A stretch of 64,000 nt of DNA from Synechococcus sp. WH 5701 (GCF_000153045.1 NZ_CH724159.1:561353-625352), one strand, 5' to 3'; shown: positions 7,326 through 17,873, counted from the stretch's first letter. The notes: generated from the sequence alone by a model not told the origin. Made by a program: numbers and translations.

Positions 7326-9305
7326 GTGAGGCCTTTCGTCAAATCGCTAAGCTCGCCCCAGAAGCAGAACCCTGTGAGCAGCCCGCGTCCGGTGCTCCCT
7401 CTTTGGCCGGAGGGTGTCCGTGCTCTCCTGGCCGCGGCACCGGCCCAGCCGGAGGCCACCACCCCACCGTCCAGCCCGCCCCGGGAAGGGGGGTTGATCG
7501 GCCGCCTTGTGGGCCAGTCCGAACCACCGCCCTCCTACAGCGAGCTGCTGAAACTGATCGAGGGGGGCACGATCAAGGAGCTGGAACTCTCCCCCCGGCA
7601 GCGGGAGGTGCAGGTTCAGTTCAAGGACGGCCGCAGCATCCGGGTGCCCGTCTTCGCCAATGATTCGCTGCTGCTGCGCACGGCCGAGCAGAGCCGCGTA
7701 CCGCTCACGGTGCGTGATGACCGCCAGGACGACGCCACCGCCGGGCTTTTGGTGAATGTGCTGCTGGTGGTGCTGCTGCTGGGTGGGCTCACACTGCTGC
7801 TGCGCCGCTCCTCCCAGGTGGCCAGCAAAGCGATGGGTTTCGGCCGCAGCCAGCCCCGCCTGCAGCCGGAGGGCTCGGTCAGTGTCCGCTTCGAGGACGT
7901 GGCCGGCATCAATGAGGCCAAGGCTGAACTGCAGGAAGTGGTGAGCTTCCTGCGGCAACCGGAGCGCTTCACGGCCCTAGGCGCCAAGATCCCCCGGGGG
8001 GTGCTGCTGGTGGGGCCGCCCGGCACTGGCAAGACCCTGTTGGCCAAGGCGATCGCCGGCGAGGCTGGGGTTCCCTTCTTCTCGATGGCGGCCTCGGAGT
8101 TCGTGGAGCTGTTCGTGGGGGTGGGCGCCAGCCGGGTGCGCGATCTGTTCAAGCGGGCCAAGGAGAAAGCTCCCTGCATCATTTTTATCGACGAGGTGGA
8201 TGCGGTGGGGCGCCAGCGCGGCGCCGGCATCGGTGGCGGCAACGATGAGCGGGAGCAGACCCTCAACCAGCTGCTCACGGAGATGGATGGCTTCGAGCAG
8301 AACTCGGGTGTGATCCTGATCGCGGCCACCAACCGCCCGGATGTGCTCGATGTGGCCCTCACCCGGCCAGGGCGTTTCGACCGCCAGATCCAGGTGGACC
8401 TGCCTGACCGCCGTGGCCGCGAAGCGATCCTGGCAGTGCACGCCCGCAGCCGCCCCCTCGATCCGTCAGTGTCGCTGAGCACCTGGGCCGCGCGCACCCC
8501 AGGATTTTCCGGCGCCGATCTGGCCAACCTGCTCAATGAGGGGGCCATCCTCACCGCCCGCCGTCATCGCAGCAGCATCGACGATCAGGCGCTCAGCGAC
8601 GCCCTGGAACGCATCACCATGGGCCTGGCGGTGGCCCCTCTCCAGGACAGCGCCAAGAAGCGCCTGATCGCTTATCACGAAATCGGCCACGCCCTGCTCA
8701 GCTGTCTGGTGCCCCATGCCGACAAGCTCGACAAGGTGACCCTGCTGCCCCGCTCCGGCGGTGTCGGGGGCTTCGCCCGCACCATGCCCGATGAGGAGAT
8801 CCTCGATTCGGGACTAATCAGCAAGGCCTACCTGGAGGCCCGTCTGGTGGTGGTCATGGGCGGCCGCGCCGCCGAGCTGGTGGTCTTCGGTCCCAGCGAG
8901 ATCACCCAGGGCGCCTCCGGTGATCTGCAGATGGCCACCCGCATCAGCCGCGAGATGGTCACCCGCTATGGCTTCTCTCCCCTTGGTCAGGTGGCTCTGG
9001 AGGGGGATGGCCATGAGGTGTTCCTCGGCCGTGATCTGCTCCACACCCGACCCAGCTACGCCGAATCCACCGGCCGTCAGATCGACCTTCAGGTGCGTCA
9101 GCTCTCACAACATGCCCTGGATCAGGCGCTGGTCCTCCTGCGCCCCAGGCGTGCCCTCATGGATGAGCTGGTCGACCGGCTGATCGAGCAGGAAACCCTC
9201 GGGGGAGATGAATTCCGGGTCATCGTCGATCGTTTCGAGGCCACCGGGGCTCTCCCCGCCGAGTCCGGTCCCCCTGCGGCCGTGCCGGTGCCTGGGCACG
9301 CCTGA
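7326..9305 (+). CDS. ftsH: ATP-dependent zinc metalloprotease FtsH (single obvious membrane span)
   Basis: The protein (659 residues from GTG 7326; GTG 7374 is an alternative) has a lumenal-type domain (about 65-135), one clear span (about 140-160), an AAA domain with Walker A GPPGTGKT (230-237), Walker B IFIDE (286-290) and the SRH region (NRPDVLD, RPGRFDR), then a zinc protease domain with HEIGH at 451-455 and the third-ligand region ASGDLQMAT. FtsH extracts and degrades membrane proteins, including damaged D1 in photosystem II. The usual N-terminal span is weak: only a short hydrophobic, Ala-rich stretch near residues 22-40 is seen, so this may be a single-span paralogue or have a degenerate anchor. 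Confidence 0.93.
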   Translation: MRPFVKSLSSPQKQNPVSSPRPVLPLWPEGVRALLAAAPAQPEATTPPSSPPREGGLIGRLVGQSEPPPSYSELLKLIEGGTIKELELSPRQREVQVQFKDGRSIRVPVFANDSLLLRTAEQSRVPLTVRDDRQDDATAGLLVNVLLVVLLLGGLTLLLRRSSQVASKAMGFGRSQPRLQPEGSVSVRFEDVAGINEAKAELQEVVSFLRQPERFTALGAKIPRGVLLVGPPGTGKTLLAKAIAGEAGVPFFSMAASEFVELFVGVGASRVRDLFKRAKEKAPCIIFIDEVDAVGRQRGAGIGGGNDEREQTLNQLLTEMDGFEQNSGVILIAATNRPDVLDVALTRPGRFDRQIQVDLPDRRGREAILAVHARSRPLDPSVSLSTWAARTPGFSGADLANLLNEGAILTARRHRSSIDDQALSDALERITMGLAVAPLQDSAKKRLIAYHEIGHALLSCLVPHADKLDKVTLLPRSGGVGGFARTMPDEEILDSGLISKAYLEARLVVVMGGRAAELVVFGPSEITQGASGDLQMATRISREMVTRYGFSPLGQVALEGDGHEVFLGRDLLHTRPSYAESTGRQIDLQVRQLSQHALDQALVLLRPRRALMDELVDRLIEQETLGGDEFRVIVDRFEATGALPAESGPPAAVPVPGHA

Positions 9306-9313
9306 GACACAGA

Positions 9314-9325
9314 GCCGGATCCGGC
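9314..9325. repeat. 12-bp perfect palindrome between convergent genes
   Basis: GCCGGATCCGGC lies in the 31-bp gap between the stops of ftsH and the bicupin gene. It could form a short hairpin that helps end transcription from either side, but it lacks a T-run. Confidence 0.3.
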
Positions 9326-9336
9326 CAGAGGGTTGA

Positions 9337-10317
9337 TCAGGTGAAGCGGATGTCGAGGCTGCGCAGATAGGTGTGCAGGGCGGCATCCTGGATCGGCAGC
9401 AGCAGGGCGTCCTCGCCGCTCTCGTTGACGTGGCCGTGCCAGTGGCCCGGCGGGGTCACGAAGGCGGCACCAGGCTCCCATTCCATCCGCAGGGGGTTGC
9501 GGATCGTGCCGTCGGGATTGAGCTCGGGCCCCGAGAGGGTGGCGCAGCCCGGGGCGCAGGCGATCACCAGATCCAGGGCCACCGACTGGTGGCGATGGGG
9601 GGGCTGAACGGCCCCGGCCGGCACCAGTCCGTACATGGCCCAGAGGGTGTGGGTCACGGTGCGGCTGGAGGGAAGGTCGCTGTTGGCCAGCAGCAGGCTG
9701 AGCCGGTTGCTGCGCGCGCTGCTGGGTTCCGCCGCCAGGGCAGCCAGCTCCCGCCGCAGCCATTCGCCCGGGTAATGGGTGGCCTCGAAGCGGGGCTGAT
9801 CGGCGCTCACCCCCAGGTGGCTGAGCAGAGGGGCGTCGTGGACCCAGTAGAGAACGCTCTCTTCACGGGCTTCCAGTTGGGCCGCCTCGCCGCAGGGCAA
9901 CACAAACAGATCCCCCTGGCTCCACTCCTGATCGACCGCACCGCCGAGGACGCCCGCCGGCCGCCGGCAACGGCCGGCACCACGCCAGACATAAAACAGG
10001 AAGCTGGTGGCGTTGGCCCCGGCGCTGATCGACTCACCGGCCAGGATGCGGATGAAGTTGGCGCTCAGGGCCGGGCTGGTGGCCGGACCCCGGCAACCCA
10101 GCTCGTGGCTGAGATCGAGGGGAAGGATGGCGCTGGGGCCGCTGGCGTGCAGCTCAGGTCCCCAGTGCCCCTCCGGAATCGGCTCGGTCAGACCACGCCG
10201 CACCGGATTGGCCGCCTGGCGGTAGTCGAAGAGCAGGGCCTTGCCGGCCGGAGCCATCGACAGGGCGGCGCTCTCATCAGGCCGCAGGGCCACCGGGGCT
10301 TCGGGAGCTTGGGTCAT
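9337..10317 (-). CDS. bicupin protein, gentisate 1,2-dioxygenase-like
   Basis: A 326-residue protein with two cupin-like halves. The C-terminal half has metal-ligand candidates in PPHRHQS (about residue 240) and a later GHWHGH (about 292-297), the spacing of cupin motifs 1 and 2; the N-terminal half is more degenerate. The closest family I recognise is gentisate or 1-hydroxy-2-naphthoate dioxygenase-type cupins, which cleave aromatic rings using Fe(II). No other aromatic-degradation gene is nearby, so the substrate is open. It could equally be a sensing or storage cupin. It is transcribed away from the moaD-like gene with a 109-bp gap. Confidence 0.6.
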   Translation of the reverse strand: MTQAPEAPVALRPDESAALSMAPAGKALLFDYRQAANPVRRGLTEPIPEGHWGPELHASGPSAILPLDLSHELGCRGPATSPALSANFIRILAGESISAGANATSFLFYVWRGAGRCRRPAGVLGGAVDQEWSQGDLFVLPCGEAAQLEAREESVLYWVHDAPLLSHLGVSADQPRFEATHYPGEWLRRELAALAAEPSSARSNRLSLLLANSDLPSSRTVTHTLWAMYGLVPAGAVQPPHRHQSVALDLVIACAPGCATLSGPELNPDGTIRNPLRMEWEPGAAFVTPPGHWHGHVNESGEDALLLPIQDAALHTYLRSLDIRFT

Positions 10318-10426
10318 GAATCCAGCCGCACGGAACGTGCGCTGAGCCTATGGACGAGCACCACCCCGTTGGGTGATTGCGGGCACACCTGTGCGGGGGC
10401 GGGGCGCCGTTGTGAGCGGAGCCTGA

Positions 10427-10702
10427 TCAGCCACCGGCGACGGCGGGCACGATGCTGACCTCATCGCCGTCGGCGAGGGCCGTGGCCTGGTTGTCGAGGA
10501 AGCGGATGTCCTCGCTGTTCACGTAGACGTTCAGGAAGCGCCGCAGCTTGCCGCTCTCATCGGTGAGCCTGGCGAGGATGCCGGGGAAGCGGCCCTCCAT
10601 GGCCTGCAGCAGCCCATCGACGTTGGTGGCCTCCAGCTCGACGCTGGATTGATCCGCGGTGAACTTTTGCAGGGGGGTGGGGATCAGAACCTGAATCGCC
10701 AT
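10427..10702 (-). CDS. MoaD/ThiS-family ubiquitin-like sulfur carrier
   Basis: A 91-residue beta-grasp protein ending PAVAGG. The exposed C-terminal Gly-Gly is what E1-like enzymes adenylate and thiocarboxylate in MoaD, ThiS and CysO. Internal features ([17 protein letters not shown], then [15 protein letters not shown]) follow the MoaD/CysO pattern. It lies 62 bp downstream of thrC on the same strand, so the two are likely co-expressed. In actinobacteria a related carrier (CysO) delivers sulfur to a PLP enzyme; a similar partnership with this threonine-synthase-fold enzyme is possible but unproven. No moeB/thiF-type E1 gene is visible in the window. Confidence 0.82.
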   Translation of the reverse strand: MAIQVLIPTPLQKFTADQSSVELEATNVDGLLQAMEGRFPGILARLTDESGKLRRFLNVYVNSEDIRFLDNQATALADGDEVSIVPAVAGG

Positions 10703-10764
10703 GACGGTGGAAGGCGGCGGCAGCCGCCACGAAAGGATGGTGGTGGGGAGATGGATCGGCTGCC

Positions 10765-12051
10765 TCAGACGCCGATCGGCTCCCAGCTGGCGCGGTGCAG
10801 CGACTGGGCCCGCTCCCAGGCGGCATTGAAGCTGGCGAGCTGGGGCTCGATTGTGTGCGGTTCGCCCACGGACGAGGCCACGGCTTCGGTGGTTTTCAGG
10901 CCGTTGCCGGTGATGTAGGCCACGGTGGTTTCGCTGGGGTCGATCTTGCCCTGCTCTACCAGCTTCTTGAGCACCGCGATCGTGGTGCCGCCGGCGGTTT
11001 CGGTGAACACGCCCTCGGTTTCAGCCAGCAGCTTGATGCCGTCGATGATTTCAGCGTCGCTCACTGCGGCGATCGTGCCGTTGGTGCGGTTGGCGAGGTC
11101 GATGGCGTAGGGGCCGTCGGCCGGGTTGCCGATGGCGATCGACTTGGCGATCGTGTTGGGCTTCGCCGGGGTGATGAAGTCGCGGCCTTCGGCAAAGGCC
11201 TGGGCGATCGGGCTGCAGCCTTCGGCCTGGGCGCCGCTGAAGCGCACCGGCTTCTCGTCGACGAGGCCCACCTTGATGAATTCGTCGAAGCCCTTGCGGA
11301 TCTTGGTGAACAGGGAGCCGGAGGCCAGGGGCGCCACGATGTGATCCGGCAGTTGCCAACCCAGTTGCTCGATCACCTCATAGCCGAGGGTCTTGGAGCC
11401 CTCGGAGTAGTAAGGGCGCAGGTTGATGTTCACGAAGCCCCAGCCGTAGGTGTTGGCCACCTCGGAGCAGAGGCGGTTCACCTGGTCGTAGTTGCCCTTC
11501 ACCGCCATCAGAGTGGGGTTGTAGATGAGGGTGCCCAGCACCTTGCCCATCTCCAGATCACTGGGGATGAACACGCAGCACTCCATGCCGGCGTGGGCGG
11601 CGATGGCTGCGGTGGAGTTGGCCAGGTTGCCGGTGGAGGCGCAGCTCACCGTGGTGAAGCCCAGTTCGCGGGCGCGGGTGAGCGCCACCGACACCACCCG
11701 GTCCTTGAAGGACAGGGTGGGCATGTTGACGCCGTCGTTCTTGATGTAGAGGTTCTTGAGGCCCAGGCGGCGAGCCAGCCGGTTGGCCTTGAGCAGGGGG
11801 GTGAAGCCCGTGCCCACATCGATGGGATCACCCTCGATCGGCAGAAACTCGCGGTAGCGCCAGATCGAGGTGGGGCCGGCCTCGATCGAGGCCCGGCTGA
11901 CGCGACGCCGGATCTCGTCGTAGTCGTAGACGACCTCCAGCGGGCCGAAGCAGACGTCCTCGCAGACGTGGCGGGCACCGGCCTCATAGGGGTGGCCGCA
12001 TTCCTTGCAGCGCAGGCCCGTGAAGGTGGTGCGGGAGAGGGTGGCGGTCAA
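10765..12051 (-). CDS. thrC: threonine synthase with N-terminal zinc-ribbon
   Basis: A 428-residue fold-type II PLP enzyme. Residues 15-34 hold four cysteines (C15, C18, C30, C34) that look like a small zinc ribbon. The PLP lysine is K116 in LSFKDR, and the glycine-rich phosphate loop (APLASGSL) follows. Threonine synthase converts O-phosphohomoserine to threonine, the last step of that pathway. The neighbouring MoaD-like carrier is unusual for a pure threonine enzyme and leaves open a side role in sulfur transfer. It is divergent from the UPF0182 gene; 152 bp separate the starts and must hold both promoters. Confidence 0.9.
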   Translation of the reverse strand: MTATLSRTTFTGLRCKECGHPYEAGARHVCEDVCFGPLEVVYDYDEIRRRVSRASIEAGPTSIWRYREFLPIEGDPIDVGTGFTPLLKANRLARRLGLKNLYIKNDGVNMPTLSFKDRVVSVALTRARELGFTTVSCASTGNLANSTAAIAAHAGMECCVFIPSDLEMGKVLGTLIYNPTLMAVKGNYDQVNRLCSEVANTYGWGFVNINLRPYYSEGSKTLGYEVIEQLGWQLPDHIVAPLASGSLFTKIRKGFDEFIKVGLVDEKPVRFSGAQAEGCSPIAQAFAEGRDFITPAKPNTIAKSIAIGNPADGPYAIDLANRTNGTIAAVSDAEIIDGIKLLAETEGVFTETAGGTTIAVLKKLVEQGKIDPSETTVAYITGNGLKTTEAVASSVGEPHTIEPQLASFNAAWERAQSLHRASWEPIGV

Positions 12052-12203
12052 GGCCCGACAACAGCTGTGGGGCCAAGCTAACAGCGCCGGCAGGAAGGCT
12101 CCGTTAAAGCCGATCTGCTGGGTCGGGTATTTGGCCCGGACAGCCCCCGCCGTGCTGAAGAGCGGCGCAGGCGTTGTTGCCCGCCGCTGCCTAACCTCAC
12201 TCC

Positions 12204-15053
12204 GTGGCCTCCCGTTTTCCGCGCCTGCTGTCGCTGCCTGCGGCCCTGGCTGTGCTGGCGCTCCCCCCGCTGGCGCTGGTGCTGATCTCCCGGCTGGGCC
12301 TTGAGCTCGACTGGTTCGCCCAGTTCGGCTTCGAATCGGTGCTGTGGCGCCGCTGGTGGCTGCAGATCGGGGCGTTCCTGCTGGTGATGGGGCTGGGGGT
12401 TTCCCTGCAGATGCAGCAGCTGCAGCGTTGTTGGCGACTGCGCAGCGCCAGTGCCACCAAGGTGATGCCGCGCCAGGCGATGCTGCGGCTGGAGCCCCTG
12501 CCCCTGGTGTTGGTGCTGGTGGGCCTGGAGCTGCTCCTGGCCGCCGGACTCACTTACCTGATCGTCCAGGCCCGGGGGCTGATCAGCGCCCCCTTCAGCG
12601 GTGAGATCTTCAGTGGCTTTCCGGTGCTGGCCGAGCTGCCGCTGCCGCTGCTGCTCGCCATGGCCGCCGGACTGCTGCTGCCGCTGCTGGTGAAGCCGCT
12701 GCCGACCCTGAGGCTGGTGCTGGTGGCTGCCCTGGCCGGATCAGCCACCGCCCTGGCAAGGGGCTGGAGCCTGTGGTTGCCCGCCCTGCTGGCGGTGCGG
12801 TTCGGGGAGGGGGATCCCCTCACCCATCTCGATCTCAGTTTCACGGTTCTGCGCCTGCCCGCGCTTCATCTGCTGCTGAGTGTGCTGATCGCCCAGACCA
12901 CCGTTGGCCTGGCCGCCTGCCTCTGGCTCACCTTCACCGAAGGCAGCAGCTTCAGTGATCTGCGCTTCGTGGGGCTCAGCCGCGATCAACAGGCCGCACT
13001 CAAGCCCCAGATTGCCGTGCTGGCACTGGTGATGGCTTTCAGCAGCGCTCTCGCTCCATTCGATCTGATGGTCGAGGGCAGCGGCGTCGCCTCCGGCGCC
13101 GGCTTCGTCGACCTGCATGTGCGTTTGCCTCTGCGCCTGCTGCTGGCGGCGTTGATGCTGCTCTCGGCTGCCGGTCTGCTGCTCTCGGTGCGCCGCCAGT
13201 GGTTGCGCCAGGCGGTGCTGCTGCCCTTGCTGGGGACCCTGTTGCTGGTGCCGGTGGCCGAATTCCTGGTGGCGCCCCAGGTGCAGCGCTTCTGGGTCCA
13301 ACCGCGGGAGCTGGAGGTGGAAGCCCCTTACCTGCAGCGAAGCATCCAGGCCACCCGCCGCGCTTTCGGGCTGGAGGGGCTCTATGAACAGATCCTTGAG
13401 CCCCAGCAGAAGGTCACGTCGGCCGACCTGGCGGGGTCGCAGGGCACCCTGGCCAACATCCGGCTCTGGGACAGCAAGCCGCTGCTGGCCGCCAACCGCC
13501 AGCTTCAGCAACTTCGGCTCTACTACACCTTCCCTTCGGCGGCGGTCGACCGCTATCCCCTTCTGGGCGATCCCCTGCGCAACGGCTCTCAGCAGGTGCT
13601 GATTGCGGCCCGGGAACTCGACAGCGGCGCGCTTCCGGCCGGGTCGCGCACCTGGCTGAACCGCCACCTGGTCTTCACCCATGGCTACGGCTTCACCGTC
13701 TCGCCGGTGAACAGCTTCGGCAGCGATGGCCTGCCCCAGTTCTTTGTCAAAGACCTGGGCAGCAGCGGCCGCGTCCAGGGCATCCCGAAGCTCGGCATCA
13801 GCGATGAGGCGGCTCGAGCGGCCCTGCCGGTGGGCCGCCCCCGCCTCTACTACGCCTCGGCGCCTGCGCCCTACGTGATTGCGCCCACCAAGGTGCAGGA
13901 GTTCGACTTCCCTGACGGGGAGCTCAACGTCTACACCCATTACGACGGGGAGAGAGGAATTCTGCTGAACAACTCCTGGCAGCGATTCAAGGCGGCCGTT
14001 TATCTGCGGGAGCCCAGGGTGCTGCTGACAGGATCCTTCACCCCCGAGTCGCGGCTGCTGATTCGCCGTCAGGTGAACCAGCGGCTTGAGGCCCTGGCCC
14101 CCTTCCTGCATTTCGAAACCGAGCCTTACCTGGTCACCGCCAGGGTCGAGAACGAGCCGGGCTTCCGCGCTGAGCAGCACCAGTACTGGATGCTCGATGG
14201 GTTCACCACCAGCCGCAGTTATCCCTACAGCGATGCCAATCCCAGCGGCATTCGCTACTTCCGCAATCCGGTCAAGGCGGTGGTGGACGCCCACGATGGC
14301 CGGCTCTGGCTTTATGTGAACGATCCTTCCGACCCGATCCTGCGCACCTGGCAGCGGGCATTTCCCGAGCTGTTCAAGCCGCTTGAGGCCATGCCCCAGG
14401 CTCTGTTGAGCCATATCCGCGTGCCGCTCACCCAATTCACGATTCAGTCGGAGCGGCTGCTGCGCTATCACGTCACCGATGTGCGCACCTTCTACAACGG
14501 CGACGACGTCTGGGCGGTGCCGCTGGAGATCTACGGATCCAGCAACATTCCCGTGGAGCCTTATCACGCCACGCTGCAGCTTCCCCGCCAGCAGCGGCCC
14601 GAATTCGTGCTGCTGCTGCCCTTCTCGCCGGTGCGGCGAACCAATCTGGTGGGCTGGCTGGCCGTTCGCAACGATCCACCCCACTACGGCGAACTGGTGC
14701 TGGTGCGCTTTCCACAGCAGCGGTTGTTGCTGGGCCCGCAGCAGATCTCGGCGCTGATCGAGCAGGACCCCACCATCAGTTTCCAGTTCGGACTGTGGAA
14801 CCGCACGGGATCCCAGCTGGTGCGCGGCAACCTGCTGGTGCTGCCGGTGGGCAAGGGACTGCTCTATGTGGAGCCGATCTATCTGCAGTCGAAGAACAAC
14901 GACCTGCCCACGCTGGTGCGGGTGGTGGTCACCGATGGCCGCCGCTTCGCGATGGAGCCCGATCTTGCCAAGGCGCTTGACTCGCTGATGGCCACGTCAG
15001 CCGAAACGGCACTCCCGGCTTTGCCCCTCTCTGCCCTCGAGCCCATTCCCTGA
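12204..15053 (+). CDS. UPF0182 (COG1615) large membrane protein
   Basis: A 949-residue protein. The first 350 residues contain about seven long hydrophobic spans; the rest is a large soluble, probably extracytoplasmic, domain with FTPESRLLIRRQVNQR and PYLVTARVENEPGFR-type segments typical of UPF0182. The family is widespread in cyanobacteria and actinobacteria and has no known function. The start is GTG at 12204, the first codon after the divergent promoter region. It is convergent with fbaA, whose terminator hairpin lies about 30 bp past this stop. Confidence 0.85.
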   Translation: MASRFPRLLSLPAALAVLALPPLALVLISRLGLELDWFAQFGFESVLWRRWWLQIGAFLLVMGLGVSLQMQQLQRCWRLRSASATKVMPRQAMLRLEPLPLVLVLVGLELLLAAGLTYLIVQARGLISAPFSGEIFSGFPVLAELPLPLLLAMAAGLLLPLLVKPLPTLRLVLVAALAGSATALARGWSLWLPALLAVRFGEGDPLTHLDLSFTVLRLPALHLLLSVLIAQTTVGLAACLWLTFTEGSSFSDLRFVGLSRDQQAALKPQIAVLALVMAFSSALAPFDLMVEGSGVASGAGFVDLHVRLPLRLLLAALMLLSAAGLLLSVRRQWLRQAVLLPLLGTLLLVPVAEFLVAPQVQRFWVQPRELEVEAPYLQRSIQATRRAFGLEGLYEQILEPQQKVTSADLAGSQGTLANIRLWDSKPLLAANRQLQQLRLYYTFPSAAVDRYPLLGDPLRNGSQQVLIAARELDSGALPAGSRTWLNRHLVFTHGYGFTVSPVNSFGSDGLPQFFVKDLGSSGRVQGIPKLGISDEAARAALPVGRPRLYYASAPAPYVIAPTKVQEFDFPDGELNVYTHYDGERGILLNNSWQRFKAAVYLREPRVLLTGSFTPESRLLIRRQVNQRLEALAPFLHFETEPYLVTARVENEPGFRAEQHQYWMLDGFTTSRSYPYSDANPSGIRYFRNPVKAVVDAHDGRLWLYVNDPSDPILRTWQRAFPELFKPLEAMPQALLSHIRVPLTQFTIQSERLLRYHVTDVRTFYNGDDVWAVPLEIYGSSNIPVEPYHATLQLPRQQRPEFVLLLPFSPVRRTNLVGWLAVRNDPPHYGELVLVRFPQQRLLLGPQQISALIEQDPTISFQFGLWNRTGSQLVRGNLLVLPVGKGLLYVEPIYLQSKNNDLPTLVRVVVTDGRRFAMEPDLAKALDSLMATSAETALPALPLSALEPIP

Positions 15054-15080
15054 GCGCTGGTCACAGGGATTGCAAGCCAT

Positions 15081-15104
15081 AAAAAAGGGCCCCTTCGGGC
15101 CCTT
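15081..15104 (-). terminator. rho-independent terminator of fbaA
   Basis: An 8-bp perfect stem (AAGGGCCC and GGGCCCTT, 4-nt loop) at 15085-15104 is flanked at 15081-15086 by a run of A. Read on the minus strand this is a GC-rich hairpin followed by T's, placed just past the fbaA stop codon. Confidence 0.8.
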
Positions 15105-15157
15105 GGTTGATCAGCTAACGCTGTTCAGATGTTCAGCAAAGAAGTGAACCTCAGGCC

Positions 15158-16231
15158 TCAGACGGCGACGGCGGTCTTGGGATCGAGGCTGCCCTTGGCG
15201 TAGAGGGCGGCGTAGTAGTTGATGTTCTGCTGCTTGATCTTGCTGGCCTGGCCGGCGCACCAGAACTGCTGGTAGCGGTCGAGGCACACCTTCTTCATGT
15301 AGGCCCGGGCCGGCTTGTTGAAGTGGCGGGGGTCGAAGTTGGCGGGATCCTTGAAGGCCGCCTCACGAACGGCGGCGGTGAAGGCCAGACGGTTGTCGGT
15401 GTCGATGTTCACTTTGCGCACCCCGTTCTTGATGCCGTTCTGGATCTCTTCCACCGGCACGCCATAGGTTTCGGGGATGGCACCTCCGAACTTGTTGATC
15501 ATGTCGAGCCACTCCTGGGGCACGGAGCTGGAGCCGTGCATCACCAGATGGGTGTTGGGGATGGCCTTGTGGATCTCGGCGATCCGGGAGATGGCCAGCA
15601 CTTCCCCGGTGGGCTTACGGGTGAACTTGTAGGCGCCGTGGCTGGTGCCGATGGCGATCGCCAGGGCATCCACCTTGGTTTTGGCCACGAAGTCGGCGGC
15701 CTCGGCGGGATCGGTGAGCAGCTGCTCGCGGGAGAGGGCACCCTCGAAGCCGTGGCCGTCCTCGGCCTCACCCTTGCCGGTTTCCAGGGAACCGAGGCAA
15801 CCCAGTTCGCCCTCGACGCTCACACCCACGGCGTGGGCCACATCCACCACTTCCTTGGTGACGGCCACGTTGTAGTCGTAGCTGGCGGGGGTCTTGGCGT
15901 CGGCCTCGAGCGAGCCGTCCATCATCACGGAGGTGAAGCCGTTGGTGATGGCGCCAAAGCAGGTGGCGGGGCTGTTGCCGTGGTCCTGGTGCATCACCAC
16001 CGGGATGTCCGGATAGGTTTCGGTGGCGGCGATGATCAGGTGACGCAGAAAGATCTCACCGGCGTACTGACGGGCGCCGCGGGAGGCCTGCAGAATCACG
16101 GGGCTGTCGGTTTCGTGCGCCGCCTCCATGATCGACTGGACCTGCTCGAGGTTGTTGACGTTGAACGCCGGGATGCCATAGCCGTTCTCAGCGGCGTGGT
16201 CGAGGAGCAGCCGAAGCGGAACGAGGGCCAT
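15158..16231 (-). CDS. fbaA: class II fructose-bisphosphate aldolase
   Basis: A 357-residue metal-dependent aldolase. [10 protein letters not shown] carries the catalytic-site acid and a zinc-ligand histidine, and [10 protein letters not shown] and [10 protein letters not shown] supply other conserved active-site segments. It joins dihydroxyacetone phosphate with glyceraldehyde-3-phosphate, or with erythrose-4-phosphate in the Calvin cycle, and serves gluconeogenesis. I set the start at the ATG of [10 protein letters not shown] (16231), preceded by a purine-rich AGAGG; the open frame extends 21 codons further but without family support. A strong hairpin terminator follows. Confidence 0.94.
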   Translation of the reverse strand: MALVPLRLLLDHAAENGYGIPAFNVNNLEQVQSIMEAAHETDSPVILQASRGARQYAGEIFLRHLIIAATETYPDIPVVMHQDHGNSPATCFGAITNGFTSVMMDGSLEADAKTPASYDYNVAVTKEVVDVAHAVGVSVEGELGCLGSLETGKGEAEDGHGFEGALSREQLLTDPAEAADFVAKTKVDALAIAIGTSHGAYKFTRKPTGEVLAISRIAEIHKAIPNTHLVMHGSSSVPQEWLDMINKFGGAIPETYGVPVEEIQNGIKNGVRKVNIDTDNRLAFTAAVREAAFKDPANFDPRHFNKPARAYMKKVCLDRYQQFWCAGQASKIKQQNINYYAALYAKGSLDPKTAVAV

Positions 16232-16355
16232 GGGAAAAACCTCTGGAGGTTGGGTGGGTGGTGCGTCAGGGTCGGCCCCGGAGGACCGGATCACCGGCGT
16301 CGGGACCTTGACGCAGGCTGGGCGCGAGTCTAGTTGATCCCCTGTGATTCAGGCC

Positions 16356-17453
16356 TCAGCGGCCGAGGCTCTGGCGCAGGCCGCTGGCGGCGGCCTCAAG
16401 GGCCAGGTCGCAGCAGAGCTGACTGCGCTCTCCTTCGGCCAGGCCCGGCAGCATCGGCCGGCCCTCGCGCACGCTGTCGCTCCACCAGCCCTGCAGCCGC
16501 GCCACCGGGGCGATGCGGCCGTCGGCCCAGGTGCGGCCAAAGGCCAGGGCCGGATCGGGCGGCACCGGTTGGGGCGGCTCCCCCGGCCGGGCCAGCCAGA
16601 GGTGGAAGCCGTGCACATAGTCAGCCTGGTTGTCGCTGCCCAGGATCAGGCTGGCCTCGCTGCCGTGGAACTCCAGCCAGCAGCCCCGGCCCGCGCGGGT
16701 CACCGACGAGAGGCTGAGCTGGGCCGGCACCGACGCCCCGGAGGCTGATTCCAGCTCCAGTTGAAGCAGGGCCACATCGTCGGCATCCACGACTCCGAAG
16801 TGCCCCGTGCGTCCAGGCAGGGGCCGCTGGGTGATGGCGGTGGAGAGGCTTGCGCTCAGCTGGCGCACCGGCCCCACCAGCCACTCCAGGCTGTCGAAGG
16901 CATGGGTGCCGAGCGAGCCGAGCACACCGCCCCCTTGCGAGCGCTGCGAGGCCCAGCTGAACGGCCTGCTGGGATCGGCACGGCTGCTCATCAGCCAATC
17001 GAAGCGCACCAGCCAAGGCTCCCCCAGCACTCCCTGGCTCAGCAGCGCCCGCAGCTGCTGGAACACCGGCACCGCCCGGTACTCAAAATCCACCGCCACG
17101 CTCAGGCCCCGCTCAATCGCCAGCCGCCTCAGCTCCCTCACCTGGGCCACTTCCAGGGCGACGGGTTTCTCCAGCAGCAGGTGCTTGCCGGCTTTGAGGG
17201 CGGCGAGGGCCAGCTCGAAGCGGGGGCCTGGCGGGGTGGCGATCACCACCGCCTCCACGGTCGGATCGGCCAGCAGCGCTGCAAAGTCGCTGTGGCCCGG
17301 CAACTCAGCGGCGCGGCAGGCGGCCTCCAGGCGCTCGGCTCTGGGGTGCCAGAGGGCCACCGGCTCGGTGCCCGGGCAGGCCCGCAGGGCGCTCAGGTGC
17401 ACCTTCTCACCGAAGCCGAGGCCGGCCACGGCGACCTGGAGGGGTTGACTCAT
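16356..17453 (-). CDS. Gfo/Idh/MocA-family NAD(P)-dependent oxidoreductase
   Basis: A 365-residue dehydrogenase. The Rossmann loop is AGLGFGEKVHL (residues 10-20), and EKP at 95-97 is the conserved lysine motif of the family; the C-terminal half is the alpha/beta substrate domain. Such enzymes oxidise or reduce sugars and related compounds. In cyanobacteria some act like biliverdin reductase, but nothing here identifies the substrate. It sits between fbaA and a small secreted protein on the same strand, 21 bp from the latter. Confidence 0.85.
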   Translation of the reverse strand: MSQPLQVAVAGLGFGEKVHLSALRACPGTEPVALWHPRAERLEAACRAAELPGHSDFAALLADPTVEAVVIATPPGPRFELALAALKAGKHLLLEKPVALEVAQVRELRRLAIERGLSVAVDFEYRAVPVFQQLRALLSQGVLGEPWLVRFDWLMSSRADPSRPFSWASQRSQGGGVLGSLGTHAFDSLEWLVGPVRQLSASLSTAITQRPLPGRTGHFGVVDADDVALLQLELESASGASVPAQLSLSSVTRAGRGCWLEFHGSEASLILGSDNQADYVHGFHLWLARPGEPPQPVPPDPALAFGRTWADGRIAPVARLQGWWSDSVREGRPMLPGLAEGERSQLCCDLALEAAASGLRQSLGR

Positions 17454-17474
17454 GGCAGCTCGGGGTTCAGAGGA

Positions 17475-17873
17475 TCAACGGGACGCCAGCAGCTCGGAGC
17501 CGGCCGCGCAGGCCTGATCCAGCACTTCGCTGATCAGGTCATCTCCGCCTGTGGGCTGCCATTCGGCCTTGAAGCGGGGCAGGCCGTTCACGGACGTGTC
17601 GCGGTAGAGCTCCTGACCGCAGTCGAGCTCCATCACGTAGAGCTGGCCTCGATCCTCCGAGGCCGGCTGGAACCGGGTGAGTACCGAGAGCTCACCGCCA
17701 CGGCTGAGGCGCAGGCTGCCCGTATCCCACCACTGGCGGCCGGCGGTGCTCTCGGGCACCTCCTGCCAGTTCACCGGGCCAGCGCTGGCGGGGCCGGGTC
17801 CCGCCGCCAGGGCGATCAGCAACACCGCTGCCGCCAGCACGGCGGCACGCAGACACCGTTGCAGACCGTTCAT
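17475..17873 (-). CDS. secreted protein of unknown function
   Basis: A 132-residue protein with a signal peptide (positively charged start, hydrophobic stretch about 9-25, cleavage likely after ASA near residue 31). The mature part is about 100 residues with two cysteines (in LDCGQEL and DQACAAG) that could form one disulfide. I do not recognise a known domain. The ATG overlaps the accD stop (ATGA), so it is probably translated with accD, although no link to fatty-acid synthesis is evident. Confidence 0.75.
   Translation of the reverse strand: MNGLQRCLRAAVLAAAVLLIALAAGPGPASAGPVNWQEVPESTAGRQWWDTGSLRLSRGGELSVLTRFQPASEDRGQLYVMELDCGQELYRDTSVNGLPRFKAEWQPTGGDDLISEVLDQACAAGSELLASR

Noticed and set aside
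12741-14684. A 647-codon minus-strand frame inside the UPF0182 gene.
   Set aside because: His/Gln-rich shadow of a gene with clear family match on the plus strand.
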